A stretch of DNA of 16,392 nt from NCBI GenBank assembly GCA_002315505.1, contig DCGX01000049.1, positions 51,776 through 68,167 on the forward strand, given 5' to 3'. Positions 7,192 through 14,169 of the stretch are shown here, piece after piece. Numbering within the stretch: the stretch's first letter is position 1; each line of letters starts with the position of its first letter. The position numbers and the translations under genes are program-made. This DNA is from Ruminococcaceae bacterium UBA1767. Lineage in GTDB: Bacteria; Bacillota; Clostridia; Oscillospirales; Acutalibacteraceae. The notes under the pieces are model-generated. The model did not search any database. It saw only the letters and a program-made list of their open reading frames with translations, and was not told the DNA's origin.

Positions 7192-8223
7192 ATGTCAGTT
7201 TTTAATGAAAAAACATTAATGATAACAGGTGGCACAGGCTCATTCGGAAATGCCGTACTGACAAGATTTATCGATTCGGATATAGGAGAAATCCGCATTT
7301 TTTCACGTGATGAAAAGAAGCAGGACGATATGCGTCACGAAATTCAGGCAAAAATGCCCGAGTTTGCCGATAAGGTTAAATTTTACATAGGTGACGTGCG
7401 TGATTTGCAGAGCATTAAAAATGCGATTACAGGTGTGGATTATATTTTCCATGCTGCAGCGCTCAAGCAGGTTCCTTCCTGTGAATTTTTCCCGATGGAG
7501 GCTGTGCGTACCAATGTTCAGGGTACAGATAATGTTCTTACGGCCGCAGTTGAAGAGGGTGTGGAATGTGTAATCTGCCTTTCTACAGATAAGGCCGCAT
7601 ATCCTGTAAATGCAATGGGAATTTCAAAGGCACTTGAGGAAAAGGTTGCTATTGCACGCTCAAGAAATTCGGGTAAAACGAGAATATGCTGTACCCGTTA
7701 CGGTAATGTTATGTGTTCGCGTGGCTCGGTAATTCCATTGTGGATTGATCAGATTAAATCGGGTCAGTCGGTGACAATCACTGAACCGGGTATGACAAGA
7801 TTTATAATGTCACTTGAGGAAGCAGTTGACCTTGTCCTTTTTGCATTTCAGAATGGTGAAAACGGTGACCTGCTGATTCAGAAAGCTCCTGCCTGCACGA
7901 TAGAAACGCAGGCAAAGGCAGTTTGTCAGCTTTTCGGAGCAGATGAAGATAACATAAAGATTATCGGAATCCGTCACGGTGAGAAGATGTACGAAACACT
8001 TCTTACGAATGAGGAATGTGCAAAGGCTGTTGATATGGGTGATTTCTATAGAATTCCCGCAGATAACAGAAGTCTTAACTATGAAAAATATTTCTCTGAC
8101 GGTGACGAAAAGAGAAATCCCCTTACAGAGTTTAATTCGGAAAATACAAAGCTGCTTACAGTTGAGGAAGCAAAAGAAAAAATAGCTTCACTTAAATATA
8201 TTCAGGAAATGCTCAACAAATAA
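7192..8223 (+). CDS. capE: UDP-GlcNAc 4,6-dehydratase/5-epimerase (first step to UDP-L-FucNAc)
   Basis: A 343-residue extended short-chain dehydrogenase of the CapE/WbjB/FnlA type. It removes water from UDP-GlcNAc and epimerises C5 (and C3) to give the keto-sugar intermediate for UDP-N-acetyl-L-fucosamine. The cofactor motif TGGTGSFG lies at residues 12-19. The active site has STDK (131-134) and then AMGISK (141-146), so the usual YxxxK is MxxxK; Met at this position is, from memory, characteristic of CapE and separates it from the FlaA1/PseB dehydratases. Length is normal. Three starts are in frame (TTG 7183, ATG 7186, ATG 7192); 7192 is chosen because AAAGGG at 7177-7182 is then 9 bases away. 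The partner enzymes follow directly, which makes the assignment firm. Confidence 0.94.
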   Translation: MSVFNEKTLMITGGTGSFGNAVLTRFIDSDIGEIRIFSRDEKKQDDMRHEIQAKMPEFADKVKFYIGDVRDLQSIKNAITGVDYIFHAAALKQVPSCEFFPMEAVRTNVQGTDNVLTAAVEEGVECVICLSTDKAAYPVNAMGISKALEEKVAIARSRNSGKTRICCTRYGNVMCSRGSVIPLWIDQIKSGQSVTITEPGMTRFIMSLEEAVDLVLFAFQNGENGDLLIQKAPACTIETQAKAVCQLFGADEDNIKIIGIRHGEKMYETLLTNEECAKAVDMGDFYRIPADNRSLNYEKYFSDGDEKRNPLTEFNSENTKLLTVEEAKEKIASLKYIQEMLNK

Positions 8224-8237
8224 AAAGGAGAATTGCC

Positions 8238-9416
8238 GTGGCTGATTATTCAAATGTCAGATGGAAGGAAAACGGAAAAATAAAGCTGTTGATTGTTGTC
8301 GGTACAAGACCTGAAATTATCCGTCTTTCCGCTGTTATCAATAAAACAAGAAAATATTTTGACGTAATTCTCGCTCACACCGGACAGAATTATGATTATA
8401 ACCTCAATGGTGTGTTTTTTAAGGATCTGAAGCTCGATGCTCCCGAGGTGTATCTTGATGCAGTTGGTGAGGATTTAGGTGAAACCTGCGGAAATATTAT
8501 CGCAAAGAGCTATAAGCTGATGACACAGCTGAATCCCGATGCCGTGCTTGTCCTGGGTGACACGAATTCATGTCTTTCGGTTATCGGAGCAAAGCGACTT
8601 CATATACCTGTTTTCCATATGGAAGCGGGCAACCGCTGTAAGGATGAATGCCTGCCCGAGGAAACAAACAGAAGAATTGTAGATATTATTTCCGATGTGA
8701 ATATGGCATACTCCGAGCACGCAAGAAGGTATCTTGCCGATTGCGGATTACCGAAAGAGAGAACTTACGTTACAGGTTCGCCTATGGCAGAGGTTTTACA
8801 CAATAATCTTGATGAAATAGAGAAATCCGATATTCACGAAAAGCTCGGACTTCAGAAAGGAAAATACATTCTTCTTTCTGCTCATAGAGAGGAGAATATT
8901 GACACCGACAGGAATTTTCTTTCGCTTTTCAACGCCATTAATAAAATGGCTGAAAAATATGATATGCCTGTTCTTTATTCTTGCCATCCGCGTTCAAGGA
9001 AAAAGCTCGAGGGTATGAATTTCAGGCTTGACGAAAGAGTAATTCGGCATGAGCCGCTTGGCTTCCACGATTATAACTGCCTTCAGATGAATGCATTCTG
9101 TGTTGTATCTGATTCGGGAACACTTCCCGAGGAATCCTCGTTCTTTACGTCTGTCGGACATCCGTTTCCTGCGGTTTGCATAAGAACATCAACAGAACGT
9201 CCCGAGGCTATGGACAAAGCCTGCTTTATCATTTCGGGCATAGATGAAAAAGGACTTCTGCAGTCGGTTGACACGGCTGTCGAGATGAATAATGCAGGTG
9301 ACTACGGAATCCCCGTTCCGGATTATATTGAAGAAAATGTCAGCTCAAAGGTTGTCAAAATTATTCAGTCCTACGTTGGCATAGTAAATAAAATGGTTTG
9401 GAGAAAAGACCAATGA
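8238..9416 (+). CDS. capG: Non-hydrolysing UDP-sugar 2-epimerase (last step to UDP-L-FucNAc)
   Basis: A 392-residue cytosolic epimerase of the UDP-GlcNAc 2-epimerase fold, CapG/WbjD/FnlC type. It inverts C2 of UDP-N-acetyl-L-pneumosamine to give UDP-N-acetyl-L-fucosamine. Seen: VGTRPEIIR (21-29), HTGQNYDYNL, GDTNSC, HMEAGNRC, PEETNRRIVD, SAHREEN and SDSGTLPEESSFF, all standard blocks of this family. HMEAGNRC is the form I associate with CapG/WbjD rather than WecB. The start is GTG at 8238, supported by AAAGGAG at 8224-8230, 7 bases upstream; no in-frame ATG lies close. It follows capE by 14 bases, and its stop overlaps the capF start (ATGA), so translational coupling is likely. Confidence 0.94.
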   Translation: MADYSNVRWKENGKIKLLIVVGTRPEIIRLSAVINKTRKYFDVILAHTGQNYDYNLNGVFFKDLKLDAPEVYLDAVGEDLGETCGNIIAKSYKLMTQLNPDAVLVLGDTNSCLSVIGAKRLHIPVFHMEAGNRCKDECLPEETNRRIVDIISDVNMAYSEHARRYLADCGLPKERTYVTGSPMAEVLHNNLDEIEKSDIHEKLGLQKGKYILLSAHREENIDTDRNFLSLFNAINKMAEKYDMPVLYSCHPRSRKKLEGMNFRLDERVIRHEPLGFHDYNCLQMNAFCVVSDSGTLPEESSFFTSVGHPFPAVCIRTSTERPEAMDKACFIISGIDEKGLLQSVDTAVEMNNAGDYGIPVPDYIEENVSSKVVKIIQSYVGIVNKMVWRKDQ

Positions 9417-10609
9417 AGATATTAGTTACAGGTGCTAAAGGAATGGTCGGCACATCACTCGTCAATAATTTAAAAAATGTTCGTGATGGAAAAAACAGAT
9501 TAAGACCTGATATTAAAATTGAGGAAATCTTTGAATACGATATAGATTCAACTCTTGACGAGCTTGAAAAATACTGTCAGCAGGCTGACTTCGTGTTCAA
9601 TCTTGCAGGGGTAAACCGTCCTGAAAACACGGAAGATTTTATGAATACTAATTTCGGCTTCGCTTCACAGCTCCTCGAATTGCTGAAAAAGTATAATAAC
9701 AAGGCTCCTGTCATGCTTTCTTCATCCGTGCAGGCGAGTCTTTGCGGACGTTTCGGTAAAAGCGAGTACGGAATCAGCAAAAAGTCGGGCGAAGACCTGT
9801 TCTTTAAGTATGGCGAAGAAAACAACGTGAAGGTTGCGGTGTATCGTTTTCCGAATCTTATGGGACCGAGCAGACCTAACTATAATTCTGCGGTATCAAC
9901 CTTCTGCTGGGCAATTGCCAACGATGAGGAATATACAGTTAATGACAGAAGTGTGGAAATTGAATATCTGTACATTGATGACCTTATTGAGGGAATGCTT
10001 GATTTGCTTGAGGGTAAGGAGAAGCATTGTGAATATGACGGAGTAGAGGCTGTTTCCGAAGATAACGGAAAGTTCTGTTATGTACCTGTTACTCATAAGG
10101 TTACTCTCGGCGAAATTATTGATTTACTTACTGAATTCAAAAATCAGCCGAAGACATTTGTTATGCCGAAAATTCCGTTCGGCTCGTTCGCATATAAATT
10201 ATATTCGCTTTACCTTACTTATCTTCCGAAGGAGCAGTTTATATTCCCTTTGAAGATGAATATTGATGACCGTGGCAGCTTTACGGAGCTTATTCATACG
10301 GCTGACTGCGGACAGGTTAGTGTGAATATTTCAAAGCCCGGTATTACAAAGGGACAGCACTGGCATAATTCAAAATGGGAGCTGTTCATTGTTGTAAGCG
10401 GTCACGCACTTATTCAGCAGAGGAATATCAAAACAAATGAATTTGTTGAATTTGAGGTAAGCGGTGAAAAGCTCGAGGCGATTTATATGGTACCCGGCTG
10501 GACTCACAGTATCAAAAACATCAGTGAAACAGAGAATCTTGTTACGATAATGACCTGCAATGAGAATTTTGACCCGAACAGACCGGACACCTTCTTTGAA
10601 ATGGTTTAA
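9413..10609 (+). CDS. capF: Bifunctional reductase/cupin epimerase of UDP-L-FucNAc synthesis
   Basis: A 398-residue two-domain enzyme of the CapF/WbjC/FnlB type. Residues 1 to about 270 form an NADPH-dependent short-chain dehydrogenase domain with TGAKGMVG (6-13), Y119-x3-K123, and the family-like 'YRFPNLMGPSRPNYNSAV' (144-161). Residues of about 280-398 form a cupin with ligands H316 and H318 (GQHWHNS) and H365 (PGWTH), expected to bind zinc. The C-terminal text 'GQVSVNISKPGITKG' is diagnostic of CapF. In the pathway the cupin catalyses C3 epimerisation and the reductase reduces C4 of the CapE product, yielding UDP-N-acetyl-L-pneumosamine for CapG. The ATG at 9413 overlaps the capG stop; GGAG at 9400-9403 precedes it. 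A start 15 bases upstream (TTG 9398) would overlap more and has no good ribosome site. Confidence 0.95.
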   Translation: MKILVTGAKGMVGTSLVNNLKNVRDGKNRLRPDIKIEEIFEYDIDSTLDELEKYCQQADFVFNLAGVNRPENTEDFMNTNFGFASQLLELLKKYNNKAPVMLSSSVQASLCGRFGKSEYGISKKSGEDLFFKYGEENNVKVAVYRFPNLMGPSRPNYNSAVSTFCWAIANDEEYTVNDRSVEIEYLYIDDLIEGMLDLLEGKEKHCEYDGVEAVSEDNGKFCYVPVTHKVTLGEIIDLLTEFKNQPKTFVMPKIPFGSFAYKLYSLYLTYLPKEQFIFPLKMNIDDRGSFTELIHTADCGQVSVNISKPGITKGQHWHNSKWELFIVVSGHALIQQRNIKTNEFVEFEVSGEKLEAIYMVPGWTHSIKNISETENLVTIMTCNENFDPNRPDTFFEMV

Positions 10610-10622
10610 TTGAGGTTGCTAT

Positions 10623-11345
10623 ATGAAATTAGATGATTTTGAGTGTATTGAATTTCGGTTTGACGGACACGATGCCGAAATAATGTTGCCGAAGATTAAG
10701 GCCGATAATCCGACATTGCTTATTAAAACCGAGTATTCGTGGGCATTTCCGGAAACAGAGGCTGAACTTCTGAACAGAGGTTATTTCCGTGCATATATTG
10801 ATAATGACAATCGCTGGGGAACTGACGAAGATCTTGACCGAAAAGCGGAATTTGTCAGATATGTGATTGAAAAATATGACCTTGCACCGAAATGTGTGCC
10901 AATCGGAATGAGCTGCGGAGGCTTGTCGGCAATTAAGTTTGCGGCAAAATATCCCGAGCTTACGGCTTGCCTTTATCTTGATGCTCCTGTTGTTAATTAT
11001 ATGAGCTGTCCTTGTGGGTTCGGCAGGGGAAATTCATTGAATACCGATTATTCGGAAATTCTTGATGCTCTCGGCTTGTCAACAATCGGCGAGCTGATGG
11101 CATATCGCGATATGCCGCTTGACAGAATTCCCGAGCTTGTTTCTGCAAAAATTCCGACAATACTTGTTGCAGGTGACAGCGATTTGACTGTTCCGTATGA
11201 TGAAAACGGAATTTTTCTCGAAAGAGCATACAGAAATGCAGGTGTTGACATCGAGGTTCATATCAAGCCGGGCTGTGAGCATCATCCGCACGGACTTGAT
11301 GACACGGCAATCGTTGCAGATTTTATTGAAAAATATACAAAATAA
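10623..11345 (+). CDS. Alpha/beta hydrolase, unknown substrate
   Basis: A 240-residue cytosolic alpha/beta-hydrolase-fold protein. The nucleophile elbow is GMSCGG with Ser97. Asp187 (GDSDLTVPY) is the likely acid. A histidine cluster CEHHPHG (218-224), of which H223 fits the usual 'HHPHGL' position, should supply the catalytic His. The N-terminal half also has 'TEYSWAFPETEAELLNRGY', which resembles small esterase-like relatives in gut Clostridia; no precise activity is recognised. It starts 13 bases after capF with GAGG at 10612-10615, so it belongs to the same operon and could deacylate a sugar or polysaccharide precursor, although that is only inference from position. No terminator is visible after the stop. 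Confidence 0.8.
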   Translation: MKLDDFECIEFRFDGHDAEIMLPKIKADNPTLLIKTEYSWAFPETEAELLNRGYFRAYIDNDNRWGTDEDLDRKAEFVRYVIEKYDLAPKCVPIGMSCGGLSAIKFAAKYPELTACLYLDAPVVNYMSCPCGFGRGNSLNTDYSEILDALGLSTIGELMAYRDMPLDRIPELVSAKIPTILVAGDSDLTVPYDENGIFLERAYRNAGVDIEVHIKPGCEHHPHGLDDTAIVADFIEKYTK

Positions 11346-11359
11346 TTTTAATAAAACTA

Positions 11360-11388
11360 TTGACAAAATTGATTTATCATAGTAAAAT
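11360..11388 (+). promoter_or_regulatory. Sigma-A promoter of the T-box-controlled gene
   Basis: Consensus TTGACA at 11360-11365, a 17-base spacer and TAAAAT at 11383-11388. Transcription should start near 11395, just before stem I of the T-box leader. Confidence 0.85.
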
Positions 11389-11400
11389 ACTTACCAATAA

Positions 11401-11662
11401 AAGACGTTGACGAAGAGAACTTTGGTAAAGTAAGCGCACAGAGAGGCGACGGATGGTGTGAGTCGTCGGAACTGTTACCTGTAGTTGTAGCTTCCGAGTC
11501 GGGAAAAAGAAAGCTCCGGCAAGTAGACTTTCCCCGTGATTGCTGCGTTAATGCATATGACTTGATAGAGTCTGAGTGGCACTAAAGTGCAAGTTGAGTG
11601 GTACCGCGGGTATTGATTTTAATGCTCGTCTCAAAGAAATTTACTTTGAGACGGGCTTTTTT
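11401..11662 (+). promoter_or_regulatory. T-box riboswitch (tRNA-sensing leader)
   Basis: The leader shows the whole T-box plan. Stem I: GAAG 11412-11415 pairs with CTTC 11491-11494, GGTAA 11424-11428 with TTACC 11475-11479, an AGAGA bulge near 11440, and a distal stem 11445-11450/11462-11467 closing on a GGTGTGA-type loop. Small hairpins lie at 11559-11572 and 11579-11590. The T-box GAGTGGTACCGCGG is at 11596-11609. The antiterminator can be drawn completely: 11594-11598/11630-11634, bulge UGGUACC 11599-11605, then 11606-11614/11621-11629. It shares bases with the terminator's left arm, so the two are exclusive. Uncharged tRNA should favour readthrough into the ligase gene. UGGU predicts a tRNA with discriminator A. 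The specifier side of the loop (11480-11490, TGTAGTTGTAG) allows GUA (Val), UUG (Leu) or UGU (Cys). Spacing slightly favours GUA, and Cys is unlikely because tRNA-Cys has U73. Confidence 0.95.
11624..11662 (+). terminator. Regulated terminator of the T-box leader
   Basis: 13-bp stem: 11624-11636 pairs with 11644-11656 (one G-U), a 7-base loop, then six T at 11657-11662. It competes with the antiterminator and is the only strong terminator downstream of the capE operon, so it may also end read-through from there. Confidence 0.93.
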
Positions 11663-11692
11663 GTTCTCTCAAAAGAAAAGAGTGTGATTTTG

Positions 11693-13984
11693 ATGCAAAC
11701 AACAATGACAGGACTTGATTACAAGATTCAGGAAATGGCAGGACGAATCCGATATCTTCGTGAAATCGAGGGCGTGACACCTGAAATTATGGCACTGAAG
11801 ACGGACGTTACTGTTGAAGAATATTTGGAGTGTGAAAACGGAGTTCGTGATCTGAACTTTGCTTTCCTTTATCGTTGCGCCTTAGCTCTTAATGTTAACG
11901 TAACCGATATTATCGAGGGTCACAGCCCCACGCTTAAATCTCTTACAATTACACGTAAAGGACACGGACAGGAAATTTCTGACGCTCACGGCATGAAGTA
12001 TTACAACCTTGCCTATGCTTTCCAGAATCGTATTGCTGAGCCGCTTTACGTTAAAAGTGCATATGACGAGAATGCACAGAACAGAGATATTGAGCTTACA
12101 ACTCACGAGGGACAGGAGCTTGATATAATTATTTCAGGTCATCTGAGAATTCAGGTTGGCGAGTACAGCGATATTCTCGGACCCGGTGATACAGCCTATT
12201 ATAATTCTTCAACACCTCACGGAATGATTGCCGTGGGCGGTGAGGATTGCGAATTCTACGCAATCGTTCTTAATCCGACAGGCGAGGATATTCCCGAGCT
12301 TGTAGGTGTTCCGAAGGTTGAGGACAATAAAATTATTCGTCAGGATACTAAGAACAGAATTTACAAGAAATATATCACAGTTGAAAAGAATGATAAGGGA
12401 ACACCGACCAAGATTGAATTTAAGAATATTGATAAATTCAACTTTGCTTTTGATATTGTTGATGAGCTTGGTAAGAAGGACCCTGATAAGCTCGCAATGC
12501 TTCATATCTCAAAGGATAAGACTGAGAGAAGATTTACCTTTGCCGAAATCAGCAAAAAGAGCAATATGTGTGCAAATTACTTCAAGAGTATGGGCATTAA
12601 AAAAGGCGACAGAGTTATGCTTGTTCTCAAGCGTCATTATCAGTTCTGGCTTGCAATGATAGGACTTAATAAGCTCGGTGCAATTGCTATACCTGCCACA
12701 AGTCAGCTGCAGGACCATGATTTTGAGTACCGCTTTGAAACCGCAGGTGTTGAGTCAATAATCTGCACAGCTGACGGTGACACAGCTCATCAGGTTGATA
12801 TTGCCTGTGAAAAGTACGGCAAGATGAAGAATAAGCTCATTGTAAACGGTGAACGTGACGGCTGGAGGAGCTTTGATGAAGAGTATACATTGTTCTCTTC
12901 ACACTTTGACAGAACAGATGACTCACCGTGCGGTGATGACCTTCTTCTTATGTTCTTCACTTCGGGAACATCAGGCTATCCGAAAATTGCGGCACACAGC
13001 CACAAATATCCGCTCGGACATTTCCATACTGCAAAATACTGGCATTGTGTTGACCCGGACGGACTTCATTTCACAATTTCAGATACAGGCTGGGCAAAGG
13101 CTATGTGGGGTAAGCTCTACGGACAGTGGCTTTGCGAGGCGGCAACATTTGTTTATGACTTTGACAGATTTGATGCCGCAGATATTCTTCCGATGTTTGC
13201 TAAATATCATATTACAACCTTCTGCGCACCGCCGACAATGCTCCGTATGATGATTAAGGAGGATATTTCAAAGTATGATTTCTCGTCAGTTAAGCATATG
13301 ACAACAGCGGGCGAGGCGCTTAATCCTGAGGTATACAGACAATTTGAAAAGCTCACTGGTCTTCAGATTATCGAGGGCTTCGGTCAGTCTGAGAGCACAA
13401 TGATTATCGGTAACCTTCGTGGTGCACCGCATAAAATCGGCTCAATGGGTAAACCTGCTCCGATTTACGATGTTAAGATTGTTGACCCGGACGGAAATCC
13501 TGTACCAATCGGTGAAACGGGTGAAATTGTTATCAATGTTGAAAACGGTGCTCCGTGCGGTCTGTTCAGAGGCTATTACGGAAATCAGGAGAAAACCGAC
13601 GAGGTATGGCACGACGGCTATTATCACACAGGCGACACCGCATGGTGTGATGAAGATGGCTTCTACTGGTATGTCGGTCGAGTTGATGATGTTATCAAGT
13701 CGTCGGGTTATCGTATCGGACCATTCGAGATTGAAAGTGTTATTATGGAGCTTCCGTATGTCCTTGAATGCGGTGTTTCAGCTGCTCCCGATGAGGTAAG
13801 AGGACAGATTGTTAAGGCAAGCATTGTTCTTACTAAGGGTACAGAGCCGACAGAAGAACTCAAAAAAGAAATTCAGTCTTATGTTAAATCGCATACTGCT
13901 CCGTATAAATATCCGAGATTGGTTGTATTCAGAGATGAATTGCCAAAGACAGTTACAGGTAAAATTCAGAGAAACTTACTGTAA
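11693..13984 (+). CDS. HTH-cupin-acyl-CoA synthetase fusion protein (AMP-forming)
   Basis: A 763-residue protein with three parts. Residues of about 10-73 align with an XRE helix-turn-helix (RIRYLREIEGVT, then ENG and the ALNVNVTDII helix). Its recognition segment (TVEEYLECE) is acidic, so DNA binding is doubtful. Residues of about 115-195 form a cupin with THEGQELDIIISG and STPHGM. Residues of about 240-763 form an ANL adenylating enzyme: TSGTSGYPK (423-431), GFGQSEST (562-569), TGD (646-648), VGRVDD (661-666) and the catalytic Lys757 in TVTGK. The ligase resembles medium-chain/aryl acyl-CoA synthetases (SDTGWAKAMWGKLYGQW). It should activate a carboxylic acid as an adenylate and pass it to CoA. 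ATG 11693 is the first ATG after the leader terminator; a GTG at 11684 is possible, and the ribosome site is weak. The T-box ties expression to amino-acid shortage. Confidence 0.9.
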   Translation: MQTTMTGLDYKIQEMAGRIRYLREIEGVTPEIMALKTDVTVEEYLECENGVRDLNFAFLYRCALALNVNVTDIIEGHSPTLKSLTITRKGHGQEISDAHGMKYYNLAYAFQNRIAEPLYVKSAYDENAQNRDIELTTHEGQELDIIISGHLRIQVGEYSDILGPGDTAYYNSSTPHGMIAVGGEDCEFYAIVLNPTGEDIPELVGVPKVEDNKIIRQDTKNRIYKKYITVEKNDKGTPTKIEFKNIDKFNFAFDIVDELGKKDPDKLAMLHISKDKTERRFTFAEISKKSNMCANYFKSMGIKKGDRVMLVLKRHYQFWLAMIGLNKLGAIAIPATSQLQDHDFEYRFETAGVESIICTADGDTAHQVDIACEKYGKMKNKLIVNGERDGWRSFDEEYTLFSSHFDRTDDSPCGDDLLLMFFTSGTSGYPKIAAHSHKYPLGHFHTAKYWHCVDPDGLHFTISDTGWAKAMWGKLYGQWLCEAATFVYDFDRFDAADILPMFAKYHITTFCAPPTMLRMMIKEDISKYDFSSVKHMTTAGEALNPEVYRQFEKLTGLQIIEGFGQSESTMIIGNLRGAPHKIGSMGKPAPIYDVKIVDPDGNPVPIGETGEIVINVENGAPCGLFRGYYGNQEKTDEVWHDGYYHTGDTAWCDEDGFYWYVGRVDDVIKSSGYRIGPFEIESVIMELPYVLECGVSAAPDEVRGQIVKASIVLTKGTEPTEELKKEIQSYVKSHTAPYKYPRLVVFRDELPKTVTGKIQRNLL

Positions 13985-14037
13985 TATAACAGATTGTTGT
14001 ATTTAGATGAAAATTCGATAATCTTCATATTCAAAAC

Positions 14038-14089
14038 AAGGTACTATAATGTGGTTTTAATTAAAATTCACTAATAGTACCTTTTCTTT
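14038..14089 (+). terminator. Probable intrinsic terminator after the ligase gene
   Basis: A perfect 10-bp inverted repeat, AAGGTACTAT (14038-14047) and its complement (14074-14083), followed by a pyrimidine run TTCTTT (14084-14089). The 26-base interior holds a 12-base palindrome TTTTAATTAAAA (14055-14066) about the same centre. A weaker hairpin (ATGAA.../...TTCAT, 14008-14029) lies upstream. Because the ends are A-rich on the left, it may work in both directions. Confidence 0.7.
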
Positions 14090-14104
14090 AATTTCCAAAT
14101 AATG

Positions 14105-14132
14105 TTGAAAAATCCACATAATTTGATATAAT
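14105..14132 (+). promoter_or_regulatory. Sigma-A promoter for the acyltransferase/esterase operon
   Basis: TTGAAA at 14105-14110, a 16-base spacer and TATAAT at 14127-14132, with TGA just upstream as an extended -10. The leader to the ATG at 14170 is about 30 bases. Confidence 0.78.
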
Positions 14133-14169
14133 GTAGAAAAGATTAAAAAACCTTTGAGGTGAATTATTG

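Noticed and set aside
11486..11488. UGU as the T-box specifier (cysteine control)
   Set aside because: It is followed by A and fits one way of closing the lower stem, but the UGGU bulge pairs with discriminator A, whereas tRNA-Cys carries U73. It is not fully excluded.
11492..11494. UUC as the T-box specifier (phenylalanine control)
   Set aside because: These bases pair with GAAG 11412-11415 in the lower stem and are followed by C rather than the usual purine.
11576..11692. N-terminal extension of the ligase reading frame from a GTG at 11576
   Set aside because: The 39 extra codons run through the T-box antiterminator and terminator, which must stay untranslated to function. The frame is open there by chance; the start is set at 11693.
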